DNA of 38,831 nucleotides from Methanobacteriota archaeon (GCA_012729095.1 JAAYDU010000031.1:1-38831); one strand, 5' to 3'; numbered from the stretch's first letter, positions 25,452-34,346 are shown. The notes: generated by a model from the sequence alone, not told the origin. Program-made: numbers and translations.

Positions 25452-25477
25452 TGACCTTCATGGTGGGTGGCTTTTAA

Positions 25478-25502
25478 AAAAGTAAGGTTTGGAAAGGGAA
25501 AA
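25478..25502 (-). terminator. Pyrimidine-rich tract after rps10
   Basis: Read on the minus strand downstream of the S10 stop, this is TTTTCCCTTTCCA followed by a TTTTTT run. The 13-base TTTTCCCTTTCCA also occurs just after the EF-1 alpha stop (25855-25867). It probably terminates the ribosomal transcript; its T run merges with the promoter of MscS copy 2. Confidence 0.45.
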
Positions 25503-25523
25503 TGTTGTTTAAATGATTTAAGT

Positions 25524-25835
25524 TCAGGACCGAAGAACTATCTCGATGTTGACCCCGTCCGGGACTTGGATCCTCATCAATTGCCTCAGGGCCCTCTCGT
25601 CCGCATCCAGGTCGATGAGGCGCTTGTGTATGCGCATCTCCCACCTGTCCCAGGTCTCGGAGCCTTCTCCGTCCGGGCTCTTGCGGCAGGGAACCTGCAG
25701 CCTCTTGGTGGGCAGCGGGATCGGCCCGCGAATGGCCACTCCAGTACGGGTGGATATCTGCTTGATCTGGGTGCAGACGCTGTCCACTTTCTCCGGGTCC
25801 GTGCCGCTCAACGATATCCTTGCTCTCTGTGCCAT
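25524..25835 (-). CDS. rps10: Ribosomal protein S10 (uS10)
   Basis: This 103-residue head protein of the small subunit shows the S10 pattern: [20 protein letters not shown], the loop [20 protein letters not shown] and the strand pair [20 protein letters not shown]. It follows EF-1 alpha by 37 bases, the usual archaeal order. GGGGATT precedes the ATG. A pyrimidine-rich element between EF-1 alpha and S10 may let some transcripts stop before S10. Confidence 0.97.
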   Translation of the reverse strand: MAQRARISLSGTDPEKVDSVCTQIKQISTRTGVAIRGPIPLPTKRLQVPCRKSPDGEGSETWDRWEMRIHKRLIDLDADERALRQLMRIQVPDGVNIEIVLRS

Positions 25836-25849
25836 GTTTCAATCCCCAA

Positions 25850-25867
25850 AAAAATGGAAAGGGAAAA
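25850..25867 (-). terminator. Pyrimidine tract between EF-1 alpha and S10
   Basis: On the minus strand this reads TTTTCCCTTTCCATTTTTTT, starting five bases after the EF-1 alpha stop. It could be a partial terminator or an RNA-processing element. The same 13-mer recurs after S10. Confidence 0.4.
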
Positions 25868-25872
25868 GGGGT

Positions 25873-27150
25873 TTACATCTCCTTCTTTTCAACATCGATG
25901 CAGATGCCAGCAGCCACGGTCTGACCCATGTCGCGGATGGCGAACCTTCCCAGCTGCGGGAAGTCCTTGGCCTTCTCCACGACGAACGGCTTGGTGGGCA
26001 TGACCTTGACGATAGCGATGTCGCCGGTCTTCAGGAAGGTGGGGTTCTCCTCCTTGACCTGTCCGGTCTTGGGGTCCAACTTCTTCTGGAGCTCGATGAA
26101 GGTGCATGCTACCTGAGCGGTGTGGCAGTGGAACACCGGGGTGTATCCGACCGGTATGGCGGTAGGGTGGTTCAGCACGACGATCTGGCAGGTGAACGTC
26201 TTGGCAACGGACGGCGGGTTGTCCACCGGTCCAGCCACGTCTCCCCTCTTCACGTCGTTCTTGGCGATGCCCCTGACATTGAAGCCGACGTTGTCGCCGG
26301 GTTTGGCACTGGGAAGCACCTCGTGGTGCATCTCGATGCTCTTGACCTCTCCGACCTTGTTGGAGGGCATGAAGATGACCTTCATGTCCGGCTTAAGGAT
26401 TCCGGTCTCAACACGGCCGACAGGGACGGTCCCGATGCCGGTTATGGTGTAGACGTCCTGTATGGGCAGGCGCAGGGCCAGTCCCTCGGTGGAAACGGGG
26501 AGCTTCAGGTTGTTCAGGCACTCGAACAGCGTGGGACCCTTGTACCAGGGGGTGTTCTCGCCCTTAGCCTTTATGTTGTCTCCCTTGTAAGCGCTGATGG
26601 GGATGATCGGAATCTCATCCAGCTTGAAGCCAACGGACTTCAGAAGGGTGCTGATCTGATCCTTCACCTTATTGAACTGCGCCTCATCATAGGGCGGCTT
26701 GATGGCGTCCATCTTGTTGACGACGATGATGATCTGCTTGACGCCCAATGTCTTGGCCAGGAACACGTGCTCCCTGGTCTGTGCCTGCGGACCCTCGATG
26801 GCGGAGCACACCACGACAGCGGCATCGGCCTGCGAGGTACCAGTGATCATGTTCTTGACGAAGTCCCTGTGTCCAGGAGCGTCAATGACAGTGAAATAGT
26901 ACTTGTCGGTGTCGAAGCGCTTGTGCGAAACGTCGATGGTCACACCGCGCTCCCTCTCTTCCTTCAAACTGTCCATTACCCAGGCGAACTCGAAAGTTGC
27001 CTTTCCCTTCTCTTCCGCCTGCTTCTTGAACTTCTCGATCACATAGGGATCGATCGCGCCGGACTCCAAAAGGACCCTACCGACGGTGGTGGACTTGCCG
27101 TGATCGACGTGACCTATGAATACCAGGTTCATGTGAGGTTTATCAGCCAT
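25873..27150 (-). CDS. tuf: Translation elongation factor EF-1 alpha (aEF1A)
   Basis: This 425-residue GTPase brings aminoacyl-tRNA to the ribosome. G motifs are GHVDHGKS near residue 14, the switch region [23 protein letters not shown] and NKMD. Domains 2 and 3 follow ([56 protein letters not shown]). The ATG has a strong SD (GGAGGG). Its own promoter lies in the 84-base gap after EF-2, so it is not only read from the S12 promoter. No intein or truncation. Confidence 0.98.
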   Translation of the reverse strand: MADKPHMNLVFIGHVDHGKSTTVGRVLLESGAIDPYVIEKFKKQAEEKGKATFEFAWVMDSLKEERERGVTIDVSHKRFDTDKYYFTVIDAPGHRDFVKNMITGTSQADAAVVVCSAIEGPQAQTREHVFLAKTLGVKQIIIVVNKMDAIKPPYDEAQFNKVKDQISTLLKSVGFKLDEIPIIPISAYKGDNIKAKGENTPWYKGPTLFECLNNLKLPVSTEGLALRLPIQDVYTITGIGTVPVGRVETGILKPDMKVIFMPSNKVGEVKSIEMHHEVLPSAKPGDNVGFNVRGIAKNDVKRGDVAGPVDNPPSVAKTFTCQIVVLNHPTAIPVGYTPVFHCHTAQVACTFIELQKKLDPKTGQVKEENPTFLKTGDIAIVKVMPTKPFVVEKAKDFPQLGRFAIRDMGQTVAAGICIDVEKKEM

Positions 27151-27213
27151 TTGTTTTCCCTCCAGATTGTTACTTAAATACTATAGGTTGGTTGCCTCTC
27201 GATATTATTCATT

Positions 27214-27227
27214 CTATATAACCGTTT
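27214..27227 (-). promoter_or_regulatory. Strong promoter of EF-1 alpha
   Basis: The minus strand reads AAACGGTTATATAG, a BRE plus TATA box; transcription would start near 27193, about 43 bases before the ATG. The 13 bases AAACGGTTATATA are identical to the 16S rRNA promoter core at 38471-38483. A second AT-rich element nearer the gene (around 27172-27181) may be a weaker alternative. Confidence 0.6.
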
Positions 27228-27234
27228 TTCATCT

Positions 27235-29439
27235 TCAGCCGGAGTAATATCCTGCGTCGTACGGCTGTGGGTTCAATCCCTTCCGCTTCCTTATATCTCC
27301 GACCACCTTTTCCTGCAGTTCCCTCGGCAGTATCACGAAGCCCGAGTTCTCGGTGGACCATAGGGCGCGCCCCTGCGTCGCCCCGCGTATGGCGCTGGCG
27401 AAACCGAACATCTCGGCGACCGGCGCCTTGGAGACAATGATCGTTGAATCATGGTCCTGGTGTATGTCCTCGATGGTGGAACGGCGCCCCTGCAGCTCGC
27501 GGGTGACATCGCCCATCATGTCCTGAGGGCAGTTGATGTAGACCTTCTGCATAGGCTCCAGCAGAACCCTGCCAGCCTGGCACATCGCGCCATAGATACC
27601 GGAACGGGTGGCCGGTATAACCTGACCGGGACCCCTGTGTATGGAGTCCTCGTGCAGCTTGGCATCGACCAGCATGACCTTCAGTCCGGCGACGCGCTCG
27701 TTTGCCAACGGACCCACGTCCATGGCCTCTTCGAAGGCCTGTTTGCACAGCTCCATGGTCTCGTGCAGGTTCTGGATACCTTTAGTGGTGTCCAGGAACA
27801 CGTTGTTGTTCTTGAACGAGACCACGCCCTTGGCCTGGTCCTTGTCCATGCCCAGATCGCTGAGCTGCTTGGCAAGGGCCTTGGGGTCCTTGATCTTTCC
27901 ATCGATCTTGATCTCGCCGTTCTTTATCGCTTCCACGATGGCTTCCTCAAGAGGCTCGACCACGATGTAGAACTTGTTGTGCTTGTTGGGCGACTTGCCC
28001 TCGAACGGACCGCCCCGACCCTTTATGCACTCACGGTACACGACTATGGGCGAGGAGGCTTTGATATCCACCTTGTGATCGTTGACTATACGGTACTGGG
28101 TGATCTCCAGATGCAGCTCCCCCATTCCGGACAGAAGGTTCTCCCCGGTCTCCTGGTTGATCTGGACCTGTATGGACGGGTCAGCCTTTCCAACCGATCT
28201 CAGCACTTCGACCAGCTTGGGCAGGTCCTTCATGTGCTTGGCCTCTATGGCCACGGTGACCACGGGTTCGGTGTAGTGCGATATCTTCTCGAAAGGCTCC
28301 ATATCCTTGTCGGACGAGCATGTGGCACCGGCGATGGCATCCTTCAGACCGGTCAGCGCCACGATATTCCCCGCCTCAACCTCTTCCACCGCTATGCGGT
28401 CGGCACCGACGCTCATGGAAACGGTCTGCACGCGGTTGGCATTGGGCATGCCGAGTATGTACATCTCCTGACCGCGAACGACCTTGCCGGAGAACATGCG
28501 GCCGACGGCCACCTCACCGGCGTGAGGATCTATCAGGATCTTGGTGCACATGAAGGTGGTAGGACCCTCGCGGTCGCAGTGCATCATGGCCCTGCCAACC
28601 TCGGAATCGATGTCCCCCTTCCATATGACCGGTATACGTATCTTCTGCGCCTCCAACGGATTGGGGACATGGGTGATGGCCATGTCAAGGAGCACCTCGT
28701 GCACCGGGGACTTCTTGGCCAATGTCCTCTGGTCCTCGTTCTTGCAGTAGTTGTAAACGTCCTTGAAGGATATGCCGCTCTTCTTCATGTACGGGGCGGA
28801 TATGGCCCAGTTGTTGAATGCGGAACCGAAGGCGACGGATCCGTCCTCGACCTTCACCTGCCACTTCTTCCTCATGTCCTCAGGAAGGTTGGCCGCGATC
28901 CTCTTGTTGACCTCGGCGATGATCTGAATGAAACGCTGCTGCATCTCCTGCTCTGTGACCTTGAGCTCGTTGATGAGGCGATCGACCTTGTTCACGAAAA
29001 GGACCGGACGGACCCTCTCCTTCAGGGCCTGGCGGATGACGGTCTCGGTCTGGGGCATGATGCCCTCCACCGCGCAGACCAGGATGATACAGCCGTCCAG
29101 AGCCCTCATGGCCCTGGTGACGTCCCCTCCGAAGTCGACGTGACCGGGGGTATCGATCAGGTTGATCAGATAGTCCTTTCCATCACCATACCAGGTGTGG
29201 ACCATCGAGGCGTTGGCCGCGTTGATCGTGATACCGCGGGCTTGCTCCTGTTCGTCGAAGTCCAGCATAAGCTGCTTGCCGGCGAGGTTCTCCGACATCA
29301 TACCCGCCCCGGCGATGAGATTGTCGCTGAGGGTGGTCTTCCCGTGGTCGATGTGCGCGGCGGTGCCGATGTTCCTGATGAACTCAGGCCTCAGCATGAT
29401 CTCCTGAGCTTTCTTGATATTGTCCTCTTTTCTGCCCAT
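27235..29439 (-). CDS. fusA: Translation elongation factor EF-2 (aEF2)
   Basis: This 734-residue translocase moves the ribosome along mRNA. The G domain has AHIDHGKTTLSDN, RGITINAANASMV, DTPGHVDFGGDV and NKVD. Domains II-V follow, with KSPNKHNKFYIVVEPLEEA and the diphthamide loop DSIHRGPGQVIPATR, whose histidine is the diphthamide site. The open frame runs far upstream through rps7, but the ATG at 29439 follows AGGTGGGG and matches the family N-terminus (MGRKEDNIKKAQEIM). It is 14 bases after S7 in the S12-S7-EF2 operon. Confidence 0.98.
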   Translation of the reverse strand: MGRKEDNIKKAQEIMLRPEFIRNIGTAAHIDHGKTTLSDNLIAGAGMMSENLAGKQLMLDFDEQEQARGITINAANASMVHTWYGDGKDYLINLIDTPGHVDFGGDVTRAMRALDGCIILVCAVEGIMPQTETVIRQALKERVRPVLFVNKVDRLINELKVTEQEMQQRFIQIIAEVNKRIAANLPEDMRKKWQVKVEDGSVAFGSAFNNWAISAPYMKKSGISFKDVYNYCKNEDQRTLAKKSPVHEVLLDMAITHVPNPLEAQKIRIPVIWKGDIDSEVGRAMMHCDREGPTTFMCTKILIDPHAGEVAVGRMFSGKVVRGQEMYILGMPNANRVQTVSMSVGADRIAVEEVEAGNIVALTGLKDAIAGATCSSDKDMEPFEKISHYTEPVVTVAIEAKHMKDLPKLVEVLRSVGKADPSIQVQINQETGENLLSGMGELHLEITQYRIVNDHKVDIKASSPIVVYRECIKGRGGPFEGKSPNKHNKFYIVVEPLEEAIVEAIKNGEIKIDGKIKDPKALAKQLSDLGMDKDQAKGVVSFKNNNVFLDTTKGIQNLHETMELCKQAFEEAMDVGPLANERVAGLKVMLVDAKLHEDSIHRGPGQVIPATRSGIYGAMCQAGRVLLEPMQKVYINCPQDMMGDVTRELQGRRSTIEDIHQDHDSTIIVSKAPVAEMFGFASAIRGATQGRALWSTENSGFVILPRELQEKVVGDIRKRKGLNPQPYDAGYYSG

Positions 29440-29453
29440 GTTCCCCACCTGGT

Positions 29454-30041
29454 TTATCGAGCTGAGGAAGCGACCCTTTCGATCTCTTCCTTCTTGGCCA
29501 CGGAGAAGCTGTTCATGTCGCCCTTGGATGCCAGGATGAGTTCCTCGGCCAGACACTGCTCGATCGGCTTGGTGTTCTTGAACGAGGAGTTGACCGACCC
29601 CTTGGAGATGTTGCGCAACGCTATGTCCAGCCTGCGAGAGGGAGCCACGTCGACGGCCTTTGGAACGGAGATCCCTCCGAACTGCAGCCTGGTGATCTCC
29701 TCCCGGGGAGCGGCGTTCTCCAGAGCCTCCACCAGAACCTGTATGGGGTTCTTCTTGGTGCGCTGTTCGATGATCTCGAAGGCCTTCTTGGTAACGTTGT
29801 ATGCCTTGAGCTTCTTGCCGGTGAAGACCTCGGTCCTCATCATGTTGTTGATGAGGCGCTCGACGATGTTCACCTTGGACTTTCCGAACCACTTGTTGGC
29901 ATGCCTGGCGGTGGTGTGGGGCACGGCGGTGGGGGTCAAGTTGATGTACTTGGCCAAACCCCCGTCCTTCACTACGACCTCGCCGCTGGCGTACTTGCCG
30001 AACAGCAAAATGTTGTCAAACTTGAAACTGCCTTCTTCCAC
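29454..30041 (-). CDS. rps7: Ribosomal protein S7 (uS7)
   Basis: This protein of the small-subunit head lines the E-site region. The core is clear: NKWFGKSKVNIVERLINNMM, AFEIIEQRTKKNPIQVLVEA, the RLQFGGISVPKAVDVAPSRR loop and FSVAKKEEIERVASSAR at the end. Two GTG starts are possible. The one at 30050 overlaps the S12 stop (GTGA); the one at 30041 has AGGTGAT four bases upstream, the same spacing as the S12 start, and is preferred (195 residues). The genes are closely coupled with S12. Confidence 0.95.
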   Translation of the reverse strand: MEEGSFKFDNILLFGKYASGEVVVKDGGLAKYINLTPTAVPHTTARHANKWFGKSKVNIVERLINNMMRTEVFTGKKLKAYNVTKKAFEIIEQRTKKNPIQVLVEALENAAPREEITRLQFGGISVPKAVDVAPSRRLDIALRNISKGSVNSSFKNTKPIEQCLAEELILASKGDMNSFSVAKKEEIERVASSAR

Positions 30042-30046
30042 AGAAA

Positions 30047-30475
30047 TCACCTGACCGGCTTCTCCTTTCTTCCCCTGACAAGTTCGTTCAGGGAGACGTT
30101 GTTGACTTGAATGACCTTGTACCTGACCCCGGGAATGTCGCCGTAGGAACGGCCCATTCTGCCTCCGATGCCTTCCACAAGTACCTCGTCGTGTTCATCG
30201 ATGAAGTTGATAGCACCATCGCCCACCGCGAAAGCGGTTATCTGGCGACCGTTCTTGATCAACTGGACCTTGACGCACTTTCTGATGGCGGAATTGGGCT
30301 GCTTGGCCTCGATACCGACCTTCTCCAGTACGATGCCTTTTGCCTGAGCTGCACCCTCGAGCGGATCGGACCTTTCCTTGAGCTTCAACAGCCTTCTCTT
30401 GTAAGACCTGTCGCTCCACCTAGACTTCTGCCGATCGTTCCTCAGCTTTCTGGCAGTGAATAATCCTTTTGCCAA
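30047..30475 (-). CDS. rps12: Ribosomal protein S12 (uS12)
   Basis: This 142-residue decoding-centre protein has the invariant [19 protein letters not shown] segment and [18 protein letters not shown], plus a typical archaeal N-terminus. The frame is open upstream, but the start is a TTG at 30475 preceded by GAGGTGAT with four bases between, and the protein then begins with the family sequence [13 protein letters not shown]. It leads the S12-S7-EF2 operon. The genes that often precede it in archaea (L30e, NusA) are not here; instead a promoter lies 46 bases upstream. Confidence 0.97.
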   Translation of the reverse strand: MAKGLFTARKLRNDRQKSRWSDRSYKRRLLKLKERSDPLEGAAQAKGIVLEKVGIEAKQPNSAIRKCVKVQLIKNGRQITAFAVGDGAINFIDEHDEVLVEGIGGRMGRSYGDIPGVRYKVIQVNNVSLNELVRGRKEKPVR

Positions 30476-30520
30476 ATGTATCACCTCTAAATCAGGAGCA
30501 CCGCACCTATTACCGATTTT

Positions 30521-30528
30521 GTATATAA
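30521..30528 (-). promoter_or_regulatory. TATA box of the S12-S7-EF2 operon
   Basis: TTATATAC on the minus strand predicts a start near 30498, leaving a ~23-base leader that includes the SD GAGGTGAT. The 222 bases between this box and the DUF99 stop (30529-30750) show no gene or RNA I recognise; a GGTTCAAGCCC stretch at ~30747 looks like a tRNA T arm but has no matching acceptor. Confidence 0.55.
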
Positions 30529-30750
30529 GAATATGGGACTGTGAACGATGGCCAAAGCATGTTGCTGGAGCGCGTTTCGGCCCGGAGATTAGCCGGTGCA
30601 TTTTATCGAGAGGCATCGATGTCTCAAGTGCATTGTTCGGCCGGAAAGGAGTATGCAAGCGCAACATGTGGCCCGAACGTTCGAGCCTTGGCCGAAAGGT
30701 CCTAGAGATGAGGTCGGCCCTGTTGAGCCGCGCCATCGAAGGACGGGGGT

Positions 30751-31323
30751 TCAAGCCCTTCCATGCGACTCACCGCGCACCAAGGCAGTGGCCACGAGAT
30801 GGGCAAGACGAACTGGTTCGGGGAGGCAGCCTCGCACGGTGCACTTGAGGACCGCGGCGTCGGCCTCCCTCTCCTCGATGCCCTCCGAGGCCACGAACAC
30901 GCGCCCGTCAGGCACCTTCACCGCTCGCAACCGGTTGCGGGACATTATCTCGAAGCGCCTCTCCCAGTCCGGGAAATGTGCCTTTAAGGCCTCCATTATC
31001 GACGACATGTCAGGCTCGTCACGGGATATGGTCATCACCGGAAGGCCGAGCGCTTCGCTCAGAGCCCGGGCGTCCACAACGTTGAAGCCGCCGAGCGCGG
31101 CGCCGTCCACCATCACCATGCGCACCTGCTCGGAGAAGCGGGATCCCCTGACCATGCCCACTATGGCATCGTTGGCGTCATCCCCGTCCACCAGGCAGGA
31201 GGACGTCAGAACGCCTTCGACGTACGCGGGGGGACATACCAGAACCCCGGCCAGAGGGACCCGCGCCTGACCTTTGACGAAGGGACCGTCGTCGATGCCA
31301 AGCACGCGGGCCTGGTCCTTCAT
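30751..31323 (-). CDS. DUF99 / UPF0215 family protein
   Basis: This 190-residue protein belongs to an archaeal family of unknown function (DUF99), suggested in the literature to be distantly related to endonuclease V-like RNase H folds. Family landmarks are [10 protein letters not shown] at the N-terminus, [20 protein letters not shown] in the middle, [12 protein letters not shown], and the C-terminal [20 protein letters not shown]. The N-terminal GIDDG and the central DG could be acidic metal-binding sites, but I cannot assign an activity. The ATG directly follows the Pth2 stop (TGAATG), so the two are cotranscribed. Confidence 0.85.
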   Translation of the reverse strand: MKDQARVLGIDDGPFVKGQARVPLAGVLVCPPAYVEGVLTSSCLVDGDDANDAIVGMVRGSRFSEQVRMVMVDGAALGGFNVVDARALSEALGLPVMTISRDEPDMSSIMEALKAHFPDWERRFEIMSRNRLRAVKVPDGRVFVASEGIEEREADAAVLKCTVRGCLPEPVRLAHLVATALVRGESHGRA

Positions 31324-31683
31324 TCACATCATCCCCAGGTGCCCGGTGACCCGGTCCACCTCGGAGTTCGGCGCTGGGCCTATCCCGAGACATGTAACGG
31401 TGTTGGGAGGCAGCTCGGTCATCCCGGCATCGGTGATCAAAGAGGTTACCAATCCGAGGTCCTCGGCGGCCTGCTTGATCTCGTACAGCTCCGCTAGGTT
31501 CTGGACCTTGAGCACCACCTTCTTCTGACCCTCGCCATACCACCGATCGAAGTTGATGGACCTGCGCTTCTTGCTGACCAGAGCGCAGTTCACGGCGGCA
31601 TGTGCCACTTGAGCGGCCATCTTGCCGGGGGAGAGCTTGAGGTCCTTGCGGACGACTATCACCATCTTGTTGTCGAACTCCAT
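31324..31683 (-). CDS. pth2: Peptidyl-tRNA hydrolase, Pth2 type
   Basis: This 119-residue enzyme frees tRNA from dropped-off peptidyl-tRNA. It has the archaeal/eukaryotic Pth2 pattern: MVIVVRKDLKLSPGKMAAQVAHAAV at the N-terminus with the conserved lysine and histidine, then KKVVLKVQNLAELYEIKQAA, LITDAGMTELPPNTVTCLGIGP and the short tail. AGGTAGAT precedes the ATG. The gene sits between the zinc-ribbon gene (8-base gap) and DUF99 (no gap) in one operon. Confidence 0.95.
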   Translation of the reverse strand: MEFDNKMVIVVRKDLKLSPGKMAAQVAHAAVNCALVSKKRRSINFDRWYGEGQKKVVLKVQNLAELYEIKQAAEDLGLVTSLITDAGMTELPPNTVTCLGIGPAPNSEVDRVTGHLGMM

Positions 31684-31691
31684 GATGATAT

Positions 31692-31910
31692 CTACCTGTC
31701 ACCGAAGGCCAGCGGGAACTGTCTCCTAAAAGCCCTCTGCTGGTTCACCTTGGCTATCTCTTCCATCCTCTCCAGCTCCTCCTTGGTGAACTTGAAGCAG
31801 ATGTCCCTGCCGCAGATGGGACAGGGGAACTCGCGCCCTTCGAGGCAATCCTCCGCCCTCACCGTGATGAGTATCTCGCATAATGGGCAGCAAAGCACAA
31901 AGGAATCCAT
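31692..31910 (-). CDS. Small zinc-ribbon-like protein
   Basis: This 72-residue protein has two CxxC pairs, CPLC near residue 9 and CPIC near residue 31, that can bind one zinc, followed by a charged helix (FTKEELERMEEIAKVNQQRA). I do not recognise a family. The open frame is longer, but the ATG at 31910 is chosen because TATTATAT (minus, 31938-31946) lies ~31 bases upstream and the remainder of the frame is low-complexity and overlaps the divergent tgtA gene. It heads an operon with pth2 and DUF99, which suggests a role around tRNA or the ribosome. Confidence 0.7.
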   Translation of the reverse strand: MDSFVLCCPLCEILITVRAEDCLEGREFPCPICGRDICFKFTKEELERMEEIAKVNQQRAFRRQFPLAFGDR

Positions 31911-31983
31911 GTTATCAGCAATCCGCCATCCCTTGGCGATATAATATCTCTTTCCCGTAGAGTTTCGCCTTTCGCATATTACA

Positions 31984-31991
31984 TTTAATAT
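31984..31991 (+). promoter_or_regulatory. TATA box of tgtA
   Basis: TTTAATAT lies about 27 bases before the ATGATG at 32014/32017 and implies a leaderless mRNA. The same 100-base gap also holds the oppositely oriented box of the zinc-ribbon operon. Confidence 0.5.
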
Positions 31992-32013
31992 AGGGAGAGG
32001 AAATGGGGCGAAC

Positions 32014-33960
32014 ATGATGGAACTTATTCGCCGGGATGGTTTGGCGCGCATCTGTCGCCTGCATACCCGCCGGGGAGAGCTGGAGACCCCTTGTTTGCTC
32101 CCGGTGATCAATCCACGCCTGATCACCATTGCCCCCCGGGAGCTCTATGATACCTTTGGCTTTCGGGCCATCATCACCAACTCATACATAATAAGGAACG
32201 ATCCCCGCATCAGGGAGGACGCCCTCGCCAGAGGACTGCACGACATGCTCGACTTTCCGGGGGTCATAATGACCGATTCCGGCACGTTCCAGTCGCACAT
32301 GTATGGCGAGGTGGACCTGATCAACCGCGAGATCGTGGAGTTCCAGAGGGACATAGGTTCCGATATCGGGACGGTGCTGGACATCTTCGCAGAGCCGGAC
32401 TGGAGCAAGGAGCGGACCGCCGCTTCCATCGATATCACCCTGGAGCGCAGCAGGGAGGCCGCCCGGTTGAAGGGCGAGATGCTGCTGGCTGGAGTGGTGC
32501 AAGGTTCCGTCTATCCCGATCTCCGCGAGATGTGCGCCAGGCGGCTCTCGGAGATGGACATTGACGTGAACCCGGTGGGCGGGGTGGTACCGCTCATGGA
32601 GAACTACCGCTTCTCGGAGCTGGTGGACGTCATAGTGGCGGCAAAGAAGGGGCTTCGGCCGGACCGCCCCGTCCACCTGTTCGGGGCGGGGCATCCCATG
32701 CTCTTCGCTCTCGCGGTGCTGCTGGGTTGCGACATGTTCGACTCGGCCTCCTATGCCAAGTTCGCCCGTGACGACCGCTTCATGTTCCTAGAGGGTACGT
32801 TCCGCATCCAGGACATGAAGGCGCTGGAATGCAACTGCCCGGCCTGCACGGGGCATGACCTGGAGGAGGTCCGGGCATTGCCTCCGGCCAAGCGCACGGC
32901 CCTTATCGCCAGGCATAACCTTTGGACCTCCAAGATGGAGCTGGAAAGGGTGAAGAGGGCCATAATGGAGGGGGACCTATGGGAATTGGTGGAGAGGAGA
33001 TGCCGTTCCCACCCTGCCCTCCTGGATGCCTTGCGGGGCATAGGCAAGCACCAGCATTTCCTGGAGCGCTACGAACCTCTGTCCAGGGACCATGCCCTTT
33101 TCTACACGGGAGCGGAGACCTTCAACCGGCCAGCCTTCCTCCGGTTCCGAAAGCGCCTCATCGAGAGGTACGAGCATCCCGCCACGGAGGTGGGAATGAC
33201 CTTCGAGGAGCCGGAAAAGCCCTACTCGCGAACGTTGAGGCCGGCCATGGACTCCATACTGGCCATCAGCGATGCGCATTTTCAGGTCATATCGCCCTTC
33301 GGCCCGGTGCCCATCGAACTGGACGAGGTGTACCCCATATCCCAGTCCCTGTTCCCCAAGGACCGGGACCAGCAGACCCGGGAGAGGACCGACCGAATGG
33401 CGGAGGAACTGGCCCATGGTCATAACTACAAGATGGGAGCCGTGTGGGACGGGGAGGAGACCCTGGACTTCCTCAAGATGTTCTCGCAGGGAAGCGGCGG
33501 TTTCGACATAGACATGGCCAGGGTGAGGGCGGTCGCGGACTATCAGTTCGGAAAGGGCGCGGCCGAGGCGCTGCTTGACGGGAAGGTGTCCCTGGTGAAG
33601 TCCAGGAACGTGGACCGCATAAGGAACGTTCTGGTGGACGGGGAGCATGTGGTCTCCATGAGGGCCGAGGATGGTTTCTACACGTTGAAGCTGGCCGGGG
33701 CGCGCCGTTTGCTGAAAGGGCTGCCATCGCCGCACATGCGGGTTGTGGTGCAGGACGATTCGGTTGAGTTCAACAGGCAGGGCCGAAACGTCTTCTGCTC
33801 CTTTGTCACCGATGCCGACCCCGAGATCCGTTTGCAGGACGAGGTCATGGTGGTGGACAAGAACGATGCACTGGTGGCGATAGGGCGAGCCCAGCTCACC
33901 AGGGATGAGATGCTTTGCTTCCAGAAAGGTGTGGCGGTCAAGGTGCGGGAAGGCGCCTAG
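32014..33960 (+). CDS. tgtA: Archaeosine tRNA-guanine transglycosylase (ArcTGT)
   Basis: This 648-residue enzyme exchanges guanine-15 of archaeal tRNAs for preQ0, the first tRNA step to archaeosine. The catalytic (beta/alpha)8 domain has D88 in MTDSGTFQ, VLDIFAEPDW and GVVQGSVYPDLR. The zinc site is C273-x-C275-x2-C278 with H301. Middle domains follow, and the C-terminal ~80 residues form a PUA domain (DEVMVVDKNDALVAIGRAQL). The length fits the full archaeal form, not the split version. Either of two adjacent ATGs may be used. Its TAG shares CTAG with the stop of the convergent pcc1 gene. Confidence 0.96.
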   Translation: MMELIRRDGLARICRLHTRRGELETPCLLPVINPRLITIAPRELYDTFGFRAIITNSYIIRNDPRIREDALARGLHDMLDFPGVIMTDSGTFQSHMYGEVDLINREIVEFQRDIGSDIGTVLDIFAEPDWSKERTAASIDITLERSREAARLKGEMLLAGVVQGSVYPDLREMCARRLSEMDIDVNPVGGVVPLMENYRFSELVDVIVAAKKGLRPDRPVHLFGAGHPMLFALAVLLGCDMFDSASYAKFARDDRFMFLEGTFRIQDMKALECNCPACTGHDLEEVRALPPAKRTALIARHNLWTSKMELERVKRAIMEGDLWELVERRCRSHPALLDALRGIGKHQHFLERYEPLSRDHALFYTGAETFNRPAFLRFRKRLIERYEHPATEVGMTFEEPEKPYSRTLRPAMDSILAISDAHFQVISPFGPVPIELDEVYPISQSLFPKDRDQQTRERTDRMAEELAHGHNYKMGAVWDGEETLDFLKMFSQGSGGFDIDMARVRAVADYQFGKGAAEALLDGKVSLVKSRNVDRIRNVLVDGEHVVSMRAEDGFYTLKLAGARRLLKGLPSPHMRVVVQDDSVEFNRQGRNVFCSFVTDADPEIRLQDEVMVVDKNDALVAIGRAQLTRDEMLCFQKGVAVKVREGA

Positions 33961-34184
33961 TCCTCCACGTCACTGATCTCGTCGGCCACCTTAAGGCATG
34001 CCATGAGGTCCTCTAACGTGTGCAGCATGGACATCAGGCCCTTCGCCTCGCACTCTATCTTCAGGACGTTGCCTTCCGCCCACGAATTGGCATGATCGCC
34101 GTTGTCCATTTCCAAAGAACGGTTGACGTTCCGGACGCGCTCCTCGCTCCCGAGGTCCAGCTCAAGAAGGCATCTCACTTCCAC
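33957..34184 (-). CDS. pcc1: KEOPS complex subunit Pcc1
   Basis: This 75-residue protein matches Pcc1, the dimerisation subunit of the KEOPS complex that makes t6A at position 37 of ANN-decoding tRNAs. The pattern is VEVRCLLELDLGSEERV, a central NVNRSLEMDN, NVLKIECEAKGLMSMLHTLE and DLMACLKVADEI. A TTG at 34226 would extend it, but GTG at 34184 fits better: a TATA-like GATTTATT on the minus strand lies ~24 bases before it and the homology begins there. It stops within the TAG of tgtA, and tRNA-Gln lies just upstream. Confidence 0.82.
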   Translation of the reverse strand: MEVRCLLELDLGSEERVRNVNRSLEMDNGDHANSWAEGNVLKIECEAKGLMSMLHTLEDLMACLKVADEISDVED

Positions 34185-34241
34185 GAGGGTCCCATGCCCG
34201 AGAGGGAATAAATCCCTTTGCTGCAACGGTCAAATAGGTCA

Positions 34242-34317
34242 TGGTAGCCCCGTCCAGATTCGAACTGGAGTCGCCGGCTCCAAAGGCCAGCATGATTGAC
34301 CACTACACTACGGGGCT
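34242..34317 (-). tRNA. tRNA-Gln (anticodon UUG)
   Basis: The minus strand gives acceptor AGCCCCG with CGGGGCT, D arm TAGTGTAGTGG, anticodon arm CTGGC-CTTTGGA-GCCGG (UUG) and a T arm with GTTCGAATC. The discriminator is A and CCA is encoded (34242-34244). A TTAAATAG box (34346-34353) ~30 bases upstream overlaps the stop of the methylthiotransferase gene. No intron. Confidence 0.96.
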
Positions 34318-34346
34318 CTAGTGGACCTCGATGCGGTATCCCCTAT

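Noticed and set aside
29440-29892. A 151-residue N-terminal extension of EF-2.
   Set aside because: It lies wholly over rps7 in another frame, and EF-2 homology begins at the ATG at 29439.
30529-30760. A possible tRNA (GGTTCAAGCCC at ~30747).
   Set aside because: No partner for the acceptor strand and no anticodon arm at the right distance; the motif overlaps the end of the DUF99 gene.
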